Assembly: GCA_963747335.1 (NCBI GenBank)
Contig: CAVVEV010000012.1
Span: 620,001 to 684,000, forward strand
DNA length: 64,000 bases
Reading direction: 5' to 3'
From: Prado023 sp963747335
Lineage (GTDB): Bacteria; Actinomycetota; Actinomycetes; S36-B12; CAIYMF01
Shown piece after piece: positions 1-8,364 of the stretch (position 1 is the stretch's first letter; each line of letters begins with the position of its first letter). Under the pieces are notes generated by a model. The model was given only the letters and a program-made list of their open reading frames with translations. It did not search any database and was not told where the DNA came from. Both the position numbers and the translations under genes were made by a program.

Positions 1-412
1 CGGTCTGGCGGACCTTGTTCAGGTCGGCACCGAGCTTGACCAGAACCTGTGCGGCCACGCCCTCACCCTCGCGGATGAGGCCCAGCAGGATGTGCTCGGT
101 CCCGATGTAGTTGTGCCCGAGCTGCAGCGCCTCGCGCAAGGACAGCTCGAGGACCTTCTTCGCCCGCGGGGTGAACGGGATGTGACCGCTGGGGGCCTGC
201 TGACCCTGGCCGATGATCTCCTCGACCTGCTGGCGAACAGACTCCAGGGAGATGCCCATGCTCTCGAGGGCCTTGGCGGCAACGCCCTCGCCCTCGTGGA
301 TCAGGCCGAGCAGGATGTGCTCAGTGCCGATGTAGTTGTGGTTGAGCATCCGCGCTTCCTCCTGCGCGAGCACCACAACACGACGAGCGCGATCGGTGAA
401 CCTTTCGAACAT
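1..412 (-). CDS. clpC: ATP-dependent Clp protease ATP-binding subunit ClpC, N-terminal part (runs off the window)
   Basis: Only the first 137 residues are present; the gene continues beyond base 1. They begin MFERFTDRARRVVVLAQEEA and contain two Clp-N repeats, each with the block YIGTEHILLGLI followed by EGEGVAA (about residues 27-46 and 102-121). This is the ClpC-type N domain that binds adaptors and substrates; the AAA+ modules lie outside the window. ClpC unfolds proteins and feeds them to ClpP in the cytoplasm. The ATG at 412 has GGAG four bases upstream. Downstream position after lsr2 matches the lsr2-clpC order of M. tuberculosis. No clear ClgR operator was recognised in the 192 bases upstream. 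Confidence 0.95.
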   Translation of the reverse strand, partial: MFERFTDRARRVVVLAQEEARMLNHNYIGTEHILLGLIHEGEGVAAKALESMGISLESVRQQVEEIIGQGQQAPSGHIPFTPRAKKVLELSLREALQLGHNYIGTEHILLGLIREGEGVAAQVLVKLGADLNKVRQT

Positions 413-604
413 GGGGCTCCACTCCGTTCGTACATTCCTCCCGCTCACACGGGATGGAATGAAACTGTAGCCGCAACCCCCGACAGGCACACGGCGCCGT
501 CGCCGCGTGCACCCCGTGGGAGCAACCTCTTGTCGAGCCAACAGCCCCTGGGCCGGGAGCCATACCCACCGGCGCTATGCCCACGGCGAACGCCCGGTAC
601 CCGG

Positions 605-627
605 CCCCCGGTCAGTCCGCCCGGGGG
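605..627 (-). terminator. Hairpin after lsr2
   Basis: A perfect 7-bp stem (CCCCCGG 605-611 with CCGGGGG 621-627) with a 9-base loop lies about 20 bases beyond the lsr2 stop codon. It has no T tract, as is common for actinobacterial terminators. Its function as a terminator is inferred from position only. Confidence 0.4.
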
Positions 628-648
628 TGCCCCGGACTCGCCGGAGTC

Positions 649-975
649 CTAGTGGGCGGCCTCGTAGCGGGCACGCAGGTCGGCCGAGATCCGCCCGCGC
701 GTGCTCACCGGGATGCCGTTCTCCGCTGCCCAGCGACGGATGTCGGCGGTGTCCTCGGACCGGCGCACCGGCCGGCGACGCGGTTCGACGGCACCGGGGC
801 TGCTGACCCGCCGGCCAGCACCGATCCACGGTGCGAACGCCTCGCGAAGCTTCTCGGCATTGCTCTCCGAGAGGTCGATCTCATAGGACTTCCCGTCGAC
901 GGAGAACAGGATTGTCTCGGCGCCCGGGGTGCCATCAATATCGTCCTCGAGGAGGACCTGAACCTTGCGCGCCAT
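649..975 (-). CDS. lsr2: Lsr2 nucleoid-associated protein
   Basis: A 108-residue protein, the usual length for Lsr2, a xenogeneic silencer (H-NS analogue) that bridges AT-rich DNA. The N-terminal dimerisation domain starts MARKVQVLLEDDIDG and includes ETILFSVDGKSYEIDLS (about residues 20-36). The C-terminal DNA-binding domain carries the expected IRRWAAENG segment (about 79-87), followed by a GRISADL block. The AT-hook-like core found as RGR in the family appears here as TRGRIS (residues 92-97). The ATG at 975 is preceded by AGGAG with a 6-base spacer, which rules out the longer in-frame extension reaching 1380. Upstream DNA is noticeably less GC-rich than its surroundings. Confidence 0.95.
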   Translation of the reverse strand: MARKVQVLLEDDIDGTPGAETILFSVDGKSYEIDLSESNAEKLREAFAPWIGAGRRVSSPGAVEPRRRPVRRSEDTADIRRWAAENGIPVSTRGRISADLRARYEAAH

Positions 976-1273
976 TGTGTGCTCCTGAATGCTGCCGAGA
1001 TTCGACCGGATCCCAGCATATGCCAGATGCCGCTCCGAGGGAATTCCCGGAAGGGCCATGCCCGGTGAAATGCTCGCCCACTGCTGTATTCCACCCCGCA
1101 GCGATTCCATACGCCGCTCGGCGGGCAAATTTCCCGGCACGTCGCCGTCGTGGCATTCGCTGCATGCATGGATGCCGAATTCGATCGTGCCGGTGGGCAG
1201 CGGCGGGCAACAGAAGTGGTGCGGAAGATCTCTCATCTGCGGGGTGGCCGGGCGCTCGTTACGCTGAGCCGCC
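976..1273. other. Divergent intergenic region between lsr2 and ppc, no supported gene
   Basis: About 298 bases, visibly lower in GC than the flanks. It must hold the divergent promoters of lsr2 and ppc. No confident -35/-10 pair, operator or RNA structure was identified. The open frame across it that continues lsr2 upstream lacks a ribosome binding site. Self-regulation by Lsr2 through the AT-richer stretches is possible but is inference. Confidence 0.5.
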
Positions 1274-4006
1274 ATGAGCCCCCTGGCAGCGCTGACGTCC
1301 GCGCCGGCACTGCGTGACGACATCCGCCGCCTCGGCGATCTCCTCGGCGAGGCGCTGATCCGCCAGGAGGGGACAGCCACCTACGAGACCGTGGAGCGCA
1401 TCCGGTCACTGGCGCGCGACGATCCGGACCGGGCGGCCGAGCTGATCGACAGGCTGCCCCTGGCGGAGGCGACCACCCTGGCCCGGGCGTTCTCGCTCTA
1501 CTTCCACCTGGCCAACATCGCCGAGCAGGTGCACCGCTCGCGCGCCCAGGCGACTGCGCGGGCACACACCGGCGGCCCGTTGGCCGAGGCCGGGGTGGCG
1601 ATCCGGGCGGCCCTCGACAGCGGCATCGTCAACGCCGAGGAGGTGGCCGAGGGCTTCGCCCGGATCAGCGCCCGGCCGGTGTTCACCGCGCACCCCACCG
1701 AGGCCTCCCGGCGCTCGGTCCTGGTCAAGCTGCGCCGCATCGCCGAGCTGCTCGACGAGGCCCGCACCGAGCGGACGGACCGCGCGATCGCCGAGGCCAT
1801 CGACCTCCTCTGGCAGACCGACGAGCTGCGGGTGGGCAAGCCGGAGGTCACCGACGAGGCACGCAACGCCCTGTTCTACCTCGACGACCTCGCGGCCGGG
1901 GCGGCCGGGGATGTCGTCGGCGAGTTCGCGGCAGCGGCCGAGGCCACCGGGGTGGAGGTCCCCGCGGGGCGCCCGGTGCTCACCTTCGGCTCGTGGATCG
2001 GCGGGGACCGTGACGGCAACCCATTTGTGACCCCGGCCGTGACCGCCCGCGTCCTGGCCATCCAGCACGACCACGCGGTCCGCGACCTGCTGCCGCACAT
2101 CGAGGACCTCAGCGCCCGGCTCTCGGTCTCGGAGCGGATCGCACCGGTCACCGAGGAGTTCGCCGCCTCGTTGGCCGCCGACCTGGCCGCGCTGCCGGAC
2201 CTGGACCCGCGATTCCGTCGGCTCAACGCCGAGGAGCCCTATCGGCTCAAGCTGACCTGCATCCACGCGAAGCTGCGCAACACTCGTGACCGGCAGGCCG
2301 AGGGCCGGCCCCACGAGCCCGGTCGCGACTACCGCACCACCGCAGAGCTGCTCGCCGACCTGGAGCTGATCCGAGCCTCGCTGGCGGCCAACCGCGGTGG
2401 CCTGATCGCCGCCGGGTCGGTCGCACGGACCATGCGGGTCGTGGCGGTCTTCGGGCTGTCCCTGGCGACGTTGGACATCCGGGAGCACTCGAACGCCCAC
2501 CACCACGCGGTCGGCCAGCTCCTCGACCGGCTCGGTGAGCTCAAGGCCCCGTACGCGACGCTCACGCCCGAGCAGCGGTTCGGCGTCCTGGCGGCGGAAC
2601 TGTCCGGAAAGCGGCCCCTGGCTCCCGCCCCGCCGCCGCTGGACGTCGCCGGGATGACCACGTACTCCACCTTTCTGGAGATCGGCCGGGCCCTGGAGCG
2701 CTACGGCCCGGAGACCTGCCAGTCCTACATCATCTCGATGACGAAGTCCCCCGACGACGTCCTGGCCGCGGTGGTGCTGGCCCGCGAGGCCGGCCTGGTG
2801 GACCTCCCCGCCGGGATCGCCCGGATCGGCTTCGTCCCGCTGCTCGAGACGGTGGCGGAGCTCAAGTCCGCCGGGAAGCTCGTCGGACAGCTCCTCGACG
2901 ACACCGGCTTCCGCGAGCTGGTCCGGCTGCGCGGGGACACCCTCGAGGTGATGCTCGGCTACTCCGACTCCAACAAGGACGCCGGGGTCACGACCTCGCA
3001 GTGGCAGATCCACCTTGCCCAGCGTCGGCTCCGCGACGTGTGTGTCGCCCACGGGGTGGTCCTGCGGCTGTTCCACGGCCGGGGCGGCACCGTGGGCCGT
3101 GGTGGCGGGCCCACGTACGAGGCCATCCTGTCCCAGCCGTGGGGGGTGCTTGACGGGCAGATCAAGGTCACCGAGCAGGGCGAGGTCATCTCCGACAAGT
3201 ACCTCCTGCCCCAGCTCGCCCGCGAGAACCTCGGCCAGACGCTGGCGGCCACCCTGCGCAGCACGGTCCTGCACCGCACGTCCCTGATCGACTCGACGAC
3301 ACTGGCCGCCTGGGACGACGTCATGGACCTCATGTCCCAGGCGGCGTTCGACGCCTACCGGACCCTCGTCGACGACCCGGACCTCCCGGCGTACTTCTCC
3401 TACGCCACGCCCGTGGAGCAGCTCGGCGACCTCAACCTGGGGTCGCGCCCCGCACGGCGCCCCACCACCGCCGGCGGGCTCGACGGGTTGCGGGCCATCC
3501 CGTGGGTGTTCGGCTGGACTCAGGCACGCCAGATCGTGCCGGGGTGGTACGGAGTCGGGTCCGCGCTGGAGGTGGCACGCGCGGCTGGTCATGCCGAAAC
3601 CGTGATGCAGATGGCCACGGGCTGGCCGTTCTTCGCCAACTTCCTGTCCAACGTCGCGATGACCGCGGCCAAGGCCGACCTCGCCGTGGCCGACCGCTAT
3701 GTCCAGAGGCTGGTCCCCGAGCACCTCCAGCACGTCGCGACCAGCATCCGCGCCGAGCACGAACTCACCGTCTCGGAGCTGCAGAGGGCCATGGGGACCG
3801 ATGCCCTGCTGGGCAACCAGCCCGGGCTGGCGCAGACACTGATGGTCCGCGACGCCTACCTGCGCCCGCTGCACCTGCTGCAGGTCTCGCTGCTGGCCCG
3901 GGTGCGCTGGCACGAGGGCGAGGGAACAGACGTCGAGCCGCAGCTGCGCCGGGCGCTCCTGCTGACCGTCAACGGCATCGCGACGGGCCTGCGCAACACC
4001 GGCTGA
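1274..4006 (+). CDS. ppc: Phosphoenolpyruvate carboxylase
   Basis: 910 residues, full length for bacterial PEP carboxylase, which makes oxaloacetate from PEP and bicarbonate and so refills the TCA cycle. The catalytic histidine is in TAHPTEASRRS (His140). Other signatures are FGSWIGGDRDGNPFVT, GYSDSNKDAG (about 560), the mobile loop FHGRGGTVGRGGGPTYEAI (from Phe600) and EQGEVISDKY. The C-terminal tail ends RNTG, the usual end of the family. The ATG has only a weak upstream GAG-type site. The gene lies between lsr2 and an ArgA-like gene, in the place where M. tuberculosis carries lysS. The reverse strand has an 835-codon open frame that is a GC-bias shadow. Confidence 0.97.
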   Translation: MSPLAALTSAPALRDDIRRLGDLLGEALIRQEGTATYETVERIRSLARDDPDRAAELIDRLPLAEATTLARAFSLYFHLANIAEQVHRSRAQATARAHTGGPLAEAGVAIRAALDSGIVNAEEVAEGFARISARPVFTAHPTEASRRSVLVKLRRIAELLDEARTERTDRAIAEAIDLLWQTDELRVGKPEVTDEARNALFYLDDLAAGAAGDVVGEFAAAAEATGVEVPAGRPVLTFGSWIGGDRDGNPFVTPAVTARVLAIQHDHAVRDLLPHIEDLSARLSVSERIAPVTEEFAASLAADLAALPDLDPRFRRLNAEEPYRLKLTCIHAKLRNTRDRQAEGRPHEPGRDYRTTAELLADLELIRASLAANRGGLIAAGSVARTMRVVAVFGLSLATLDIREHSNAHHHAVGQLLDRLGELKAPYATLTPEQRFGVLAAELSGKRPLAPAPPPLDVAGMTTYSTFLEIGRALERYGPETCQSYIISMTKSPDDVLAAVVLAREAGLVDLPAGIARIGFVPLLETVAELKSAGKLVGQLLDDTGFRELVRLRGDTLEVMLGYSDSNKDAGVTTSQWQIHLAQRRLRDVCVAHGVVLRLFHGRGGTVGRGGGPTYEAILSQPWGVLDGQIKVTEQGEVISDKYLLPQLARENLGQTLAATLRSTVLHRTSLIDSTTLAAWDDVMDLMSQAAFDAYRTLVDDPDLPAYFSYATPVEQLGDLNLGSRPARRPTTAGGLDGLRAIPWVFGWTQARQIVPGWYGVGSALEVARAAGHAETVMQMATGWPFFANFLSNVAMTAAKADLAVADRYVQRLVPEHLQHVATSIRAEHELTVSELQRAMGTDALLGNQPGLAQTLMVRDAYLRPLHLLQVSLLARVRWHEGEGTDVEPQLRRALLLTVNGIATGLRNTG

Positions 4007-4027
4007 TCGGCGCTGGAACCAGGGACG

Positions 4028-4525
4028 TCACAGGATGTGCAGCATGCGGTGGTTGCCCAAGGTGTTGGGCTTGACCCGCTCGAGATCGAGCAGCTCGGCC
4101 ACGCCCTCGTCGTAGGACTGCAGCAGCTGCGCGTAGACCTCGGGGTCCACCGGCGCGCCCTCGATCTCGACGAAGCCCGCCGCGGTGAAGAACCCGGTCT
4201 CGAAGGTGAGGCAGAAGACCCGCGAGACTCCGAGTGCCCGGGCCCGATCCAGCAGCGCCTCGACCAGGGCCCGCCCGATCCCGGACCCGGTGACCGCCGG
4301 GTCCACGGCGAGCGTGCGCAGCTCGCCGAGGTCCTCCCAGATCACGTGCATCGCCCCGCAACCCACGACCTGCCCGTCGAGCTCGGCGACAAGGAAGTCG
4401 GGAACGTCCTCGAACAGCGTGACCGTGGCCTTCGACAGCAGGATCCGGCGCTGGGAGTACAGGTCGACCAGCTCGCGGATGCGGCGCACGTCCGAGGTGC
4501 GCGCCGGGCGGATGAGGACCTCCAT
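4028..4525 (-). CDS. GNAT-family amino-acid N-acetyltransferase (ArgA-like, Rv2747 type)
   Basis: 165 residues comprising one GNAT domain. The N-terminus (IRPARTSDVRRIRELVDLYS) and C-terminus (KPNTLGNHRMLHIL) resemble the short actinobacterial N-acetylglutamate synthase typified by Rv2747, which makes the first intermediate of arginine synthesis from glutamate and acetyl-CoA. The acetyl-CoA pyrophosphate loop is VDPAVTGSGIGRALVEAL (about residues 74-91). The ATG at 4525 has AGGG eight bases upstream; the longer in-frame extension has no such site. It is convergent with ppc, 21 bases apart. The family is clear; glutamate as the substrate is inferred from similarity. Confidence 0.82.
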   Translation of the reverse strand: MEVLIRPARTSDVRRIRELVDLYSQRRILLSKATVTLFEDVPDFLVAELDGQVVGCGAMHVIWEDLGELRTLAVDPAVTGSGIGRALVEALLDRARALGVSRVFCLTFETGFFTAAGFVEIEGAPVDPEVYAQLLQSYDEGVAELLDLERVKPNTLGNHRMLHIL

Positions 4526-4672
4526 GGCCGCAACCCTAGATGCGCCCGGGTCCGCCGGGGCGTCAGGGCGGTGGTGCCCCGTCGGGCCGGCCGTCCCCGC
4601 CCCCAGGCGACGTGCGGACATCCGACCGGGTCGGCCGGGTCGCGCGGATGCTCCCACCTAGACTGGCGGCCC

Positions 4673-5398
4673 ATGGACCGCCACCCCTTGCCCCCGGGAG
4701 GCCACCCGATCCGCGGGGTGATCTTCGACCTGCACGCGACCCTGGTCCACGCGGGCGATCCGGCAGGCTGGATGGCCGCGGCGCTGGACCTCCTGGAGCA
4801 GGACCCGACCCTCGGCGGGAGGTTCGACGCGAGCGAGTCGGCGCCGGGCGCCCTGCCTGACCTGGCCGACCTCGCGCCCTGGGCCGAGCGCATCTGGGAC
4901 CACGCCCGCGAGGTGGACCCGCACAGTGAGCGCGACCTGTCCCCCGAGCGTCACCGGGAGGTCTACGACCAGATGCTGGCGCGGATCGGGATCATCCCGC
5001 CGGCGCTGGGCGAGGCCCTCTACTCCACGATGCTCGACCAGTGGGATGCCTACGTCGAGGCCCCGGCGGTGCTCGCCTCACTGCGGGAGCGCGGGGTCGC
5101 CACTGCGATCCTGTCCAACATCGGGATCGACCCGCGCGACGTCCTGGTGCGCACCGGGCTGGCCGGCCTGTACGACATCGAGGTCTTCTCCTTCGAGGAG
5201 GGCGTCGTCAAGCCCGACCCGGCCATCTTCGCCCGAGCCGCCGAGCGGCTCGGGCCGCCCGCCCAGGAGCTGCTCATGGTCGGTGACACCGTGGACGACG
5301 ACGGGGCGGCAGCACACCTGGGGATGCGCACCCTGATCCTCCCGCGCACGCGCGGGACCACACACGGCCTGGAGCAGGTGCTCCGATTGGTGGGCTGA
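4673..5398 (+). CDS. HAD-superfamily hydrolase with atypical motif I
   Basis: 241 residues with HAD motifs: motif I FDLHATL (nucleophile Asp19), motif II ATAILSNIG, motif III lysine in VVKPDPAIF, and motif IV GDTVDDDGAA (residues 204-213). The second aspartate of the usual DxDxT motif is His21 here. In phosphatases that aspartate is the general acid/base, so this is either a subgroup with altered chemistry or a non-phosphatase HAD. The cap insertion between motifs I and II is about 80 residues of helix-rich sequence. The stop codon is one base before the K+ channel start, so the two are probably cotranscribed. The substrate is unknown. Confidence 0.85.
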   Translation: MDRHPLPPGGHPIRGVIFDLHATLVHAGDPAGWMAAALDLLEQDPTLGGRFDASESAPGALPDLADLAPWAERIWDHAREVDPHSERDLSPERHREVYDQMLARIGIIPPALGEALYSTMLDQWDAYVEAPAVLASLRERGVATAILSNIGIDPRDVLVRTGLAGLYDIEVFSFEEGVVKPDPAIFARAAERLGPPAQELLMVGDTVDDDGAAAHLGMRTLILPRTRGTTHGLEQVLRLVG

Positions 5399-5399
5399 G

Positions 5400-6206
5400 A
5401 TGACCGGCGAGCAGACAGTGGCGCAGCCCGATGCCAGGCAGCGTCGCTACGACCTATGGGTGTCCAGGACGAGCCCCTGGCTGGACCGGCTGGCGCTGGT
5501 CTTCCTCATCACGTTCCTGCTCCAGTGGCTCTACCTCAACCCGCCCTCGTGGCTGCGTTCGACGCTGGTGGGCATCCAGACCCTCGTGTGGGCCGCGTTC
5601 GCGATCGACTACGTCACCCGGCTGACCCTCGTGGACGACAGGTCCGACTTCGTCCGCGACCACAAGGCCGACCTGCTCATGGTGGTCGTCCCCATGCTGC
5701 GAATGCTCCGGGTGGCCCTCCTGCTGCGCAAGTCCCTGCGCTCGATCTCCACCGAGCGGATCGCCGGCTCGCTGTTCACGATCGTGGCGCTGGTCGTGGC
5801 CAGTGCGGCGGTGCTCGAGTGGAACATCGAGCGCCAGCAACCCGATGCCAACATCGAGACCCTCGGCGAGGCCCTCTGGTGGGCGGTGGTCACCACCACC
5901 ACCGTCGGGTACGGCGACTTCTACCCCACCAGCCTGCAGGGCCGACTCGTCGGCGGGGCGCTGATGATCGTGGGCATCGGCCTCATCGGCACGGTGTCGG
6001 CCACGATCGCCAGCTGGTTCGTCGCGCGCAGGCCGACCTCCGACGGGCCCGCACATGAGCCTCTCGACGGGAATGCCCCTCAGGTGGCCGAGGGCAGGGT
6101 GGGCGGCGACCATGCCCAGCTCATCCTCGACCGGCTCGACGCCCTCGCCGCGGAACAAGCAGCGCTGCGCGCCCTGCTCGAGCACCCACCCAGCACGTCG
6201 CGCTGA
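5400..6206 (+). CDS. Voltage-gated-type potassium channel (ion transport protein)
   Basis: 268 residues. Four hydrophobic segments (about residues 20-40, 46-66, 80-100 and 117-137) precede a pore region with the selectivity filter TTTTVGYGDFYP (Val169-Gly-Tyr-Gly-Asp) and a final helix IVGIGLIGTVSATIASWFV. Basic residues in the fourth segment region (RMLRVALLLRKSLR) resemble a voltage sensor, though the spacing is irregular. The cytoplasmic tail ends in a likely coiled coil (LILDRLDALAAEQAALRALL), suited to tetramer assembly. It follows the HAD gene by one base. Potassium selectivity is inferred from the canonical filter; gating is unknown. Confidence 0.9.
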   Translation: MTGEQTVAQPDARQRRYDLWVSRTSPWLDRLALVFLITFLLQWLYLNPPSWLRSTLVGIQTLVWAAFAIDYVTRLTLVDDRSDFVRDHKADLLMVVVPMLRMLRVALLLRKSLRSISTERIAGSLFTIVALVVASAAVLEWNIERQQPDANIETLGEALWWAVVTTTTVGYGDFYPTSLQGRLVGGALMIVGIGLIGTVSATIASWFVARRPTSDGPAHEPLDGNAPQVAEGRVGGDHAQLILDRLDALAAEQAALRALLEHPPSTSR

Positions 6207-6356
6207 CCGCTCGGCCACCTGGCGCGGCCCCGCGGGAACGATCCGACCAGGCTACCGGCTTACACGACTCGAACACCCCCGGCATGCGCCATCAACCTCG
6301 ACCCGACAGTGTCGTGTCCAGAGCCGGTGCACACCGGTCGACGACGAGGAGGCACC

Positions 6357-7037
6357 ATGAAGCGCACCGTGACCGCAGCCGTTGCCGGAGTGGCACTCGC
6401 CGGCCTGATCGGAGTGGGCGTCGCAGCCGCTGCGGACGGCACCGGGCCCGCGGGGCGACTCGCCGACGTCCTGTCCGGCCTGGTCAGCAAGGGCACGATC
6501 ACCGAGGCGCAGGCCGACGCGGTCGAAGACGCCCTCACCGACTCCTGGGAGCAGCAGCGCGCTGAGCGGGATGCCGACCGAGCCGAGCGCAGGGCCGAGA
6601 TCGACGCCCTCCTGCAGAACACCATCGGAATGGACTCCGACGCCGTGCTCGAGGCGATCCGCGGCGGGAAGACGCTGAAGGAGCTCGCCGGTGACTCTGC
6701 TGAGGAGCTGGCCGCGGGGATGGTCGCGATGGTCGACAAGCGACTGGACAAGGCCGTCGAGGACGGCCGGATCACCGAGGATCAGGCGGCCGACACCCTG
6801 GCGCGCGCCGAGGAGCGAGCGAAGGACTGGGTGGCCGGCGAGGACACCGGGATGGGTCGCGGGATGGGCCTGGGACTGCTCTTTGGACCTGACAAGGGAC
6901 CCGGAATGGACCGCGGCATGGGGCGCGGGCACGGCGGCGGGTTCGGTCACGGCCCGAGGGATGACGCCGATGAGGCCACCGAGGGCTCCGGGACCACTGG
7001 CTCATCCACGACGTCCTCCACGACGTGGCGGGTCTGA
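6357..7037 (+). CDS. Secreted Met/Gly/His-rich helical protein of unknown function
   Basis: 226 residues. A signal peptide is evident (MKRTVTAAVAGVALAGLIGV, then GVAAAADG). Next come charged helical repeats with the theme KGTITEAQADAVEDAL (about 55-70) and DGRITEDQAADTLARA (about 139-154), as in DUF2680-like secreted proteins. The tail is rich in Met, Gly and His (GMGRGMGLG, MDRGMGRGHGGGFGHG) and ends Ser/Thr-rich. The tail looks suited to metal binding, which is inference. Start chosen at the ATG with GAGGAGG five bases upstream, not the earlier in-frame codon at 6309. No characterised family was recognised. Confidence 0.8.
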   Translation: MKRTVTAAVAGVALAGLIGVGVAAAADGTGPAGRLADVLSGLVSKGTITEAQADAVEDALTDSWEQQRAERDADRAERRAEIDALLQNTIGMDSDAVLEAIRGGKTLKELAGDSAEELAAGMVAMVDKRLDKAVEDGRITEDQAADTLARAEERAKDWVAGEDTGMGRGMGLGLLFGPDKGPGMDRGMGRGHGGGFGHGPRDDADEATEGSGTTGSSTTSSTTWRV

Positions 7038-7540
7038 CGCCCTGCCCCTGCGTTGCCTCTGGTGGCCTGGGGATCTGATCCTCGGCGATCGCCGGGAGGA
7101 ACGCCTCATAGTCGCGCTGGTTCTGGTCGGCGTAGGAGTCCGCGAACTCCTGCATGGCCCGGTGAACGTCCGGCCCGACCCGAGGTAGGCCGCGATCGCG
7201 TACCGGTTGCCGCTGCGGGCGTGCGCCCGGGCCAGTGTCCATCCACAGACGCGCGCGTAGACCCCCATGGCCAGGTCGTCCATCGCCTCGAGGTCGGGCG
7301 AGGTCTTCCAGTCCCACATCTGGCGGACGTAGGAGTCACGCCAGTCGCCGGCGATGCCGCGGACCCGCGTCCAGCCCAGCAGCATGTCGCTGGAGGCCTG
7401 CAAGAGACGTTGGCCCTCCACGACACGGCGCCCATGGTTGTCATAGGCGCTCGGCGGCGCCACGCACTCCAGCGGACCGGGACGGGAACCGCGGGTGGCT
7501 TCTTCAGCGGTTGCGGGGCCCTCCTGTCCGCGCTGCTCCT
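7038..7540 (-). pseudogene. DUF2252 family remnant (C-terminal part, frameshifted)
   Basis: Reading away from coaX, one frame gives SAYDNHGRRVVEGQRLLQ, then LLGWTRVRG, SYVRQMWDWK and YARVCGWTLARAHARSG. A second frame near 7180 continues with HRAMQEFADSYADQNQRDYEAF. Together these match the last ~170 residues of DUF2252 proteins, which are normally around 450 residues and have an unclear, possibly kinase-like, role. The N-terminal 250-plus residues are missing: coaX occupies that side. There is a frameshift and no good start. I read it as a decayed copy. The frameshift might be a sequencing error, but the truncation is not explained that way. Confidence 0.7.
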
Positions 7541-7595
7541 GTGCTTGGCCATGACAACCCTCCGATCGACTCGGATGGTCGCGGTCGGTCAGGGG

Positions 7596-8361
7596 TCACG
7601 GGCTGACGTTCTTGGCGTAGATCAGGTCCAGGCCGATGAGCGTCAGGTCCGGCTCGTGGTGGGTGATCGTGCGCGACTCGGCCACCACGATCGGGGCCAG
7701 CCCGCCGGTCGCGATCACTGCGGCGACCGTGCCGCCGAGCTTCCCGGGTGATCCGGTCGACCAGCCCGTCGACCTGGCCGGCGAACCCGTAGAGGGCACC
7801 GGACTGCAGCGCCTCCACCGTGTTCTTCCCGATCACCGAGCGCGGCCTGACGAGCTCGACCTTGCGCAACTGGGCCGCCCGCGAGGCCAGGGCATCCAGC
7901 GAGATCTCGATCCCCGGAGCGAGCGCCCCGCCGAGGAACTCCCCCTTGGCGCTGACGACGTCGAGGTTCGTCGAGGTGCCGAAGTCGACCACGATCGCCG
8001 GTCCGCCGAACAGGTGATGGGCGGCCAGGGTGTTGACGATCCGGTCGGCGCCGACCTCCTTCGGGTTGTCGGTTAGCAGGGGCACGCCGGTCTTCGTGCC
8101 CGGCTCGACGATCACCGTGGGGACGTGGTCCCAGTAGCGCGCGAACATGGCCCGCATCTCCCGAAGGACTGACGGCACGGTGGAGCACAGGGCGATCCCG
8201 GTGATCTCCGGGACCTCGGTGAGCAGCGCCCGGAAGGTCAGCGCCATCTCGTCGGCGGTCCCCCGCGCATGGGTCGTGATCCGCCAGGAGTGGGCCAGCG
8301 CGTGGTCCTCGAACAACCCCAGGACAGTGTTCGTGTTGCCGACGTCGACGGTCAGGAGCAC
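7596..8361 (-). CDS. coaX: Type III pantothenate kinase (one frameshift in the sequence)
   Basis: Phosphorylates pantothenate, the first step of CoA synthesis. The N-terminus LLTVDVGNTNTVLGLFEDH carries the phosphate-binding DxGNT motif. VVDFGTSTNLDVV and FLGGALAPGIEISLDAL are family signatures. The start is GTG at 8361, three bases after the nadC stop codon. Near 7744 the frame breaks after DRITRE; shifting by one base restores LGGTVAAVIATGGLAPIVV and the C-terminus IYAKNVSP. Removing one A from a GGGAAGCTC run would fix it, so a sequencing insertion is likelier than gene death. It is last in a panC-nadB-nadC-coaX operon. Confidence 0.9.
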
Positions 8362-8364
8362 CGG

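Noticed and set aside
649..1380. 243-codon open frame extending lsr2 upstream, with Cys/His-rich text
   Set aside because: The Lsr2 start at 975 has its own good ribosome binding site and typical N-terminus; the extension crosses the divergent promoter region and has no support.
1406..3913. 835-codon open frame antisense to ppc
   Set aside because: Composition is a GC-third-position mirror of ppc and shows no domain; it is a shadow.
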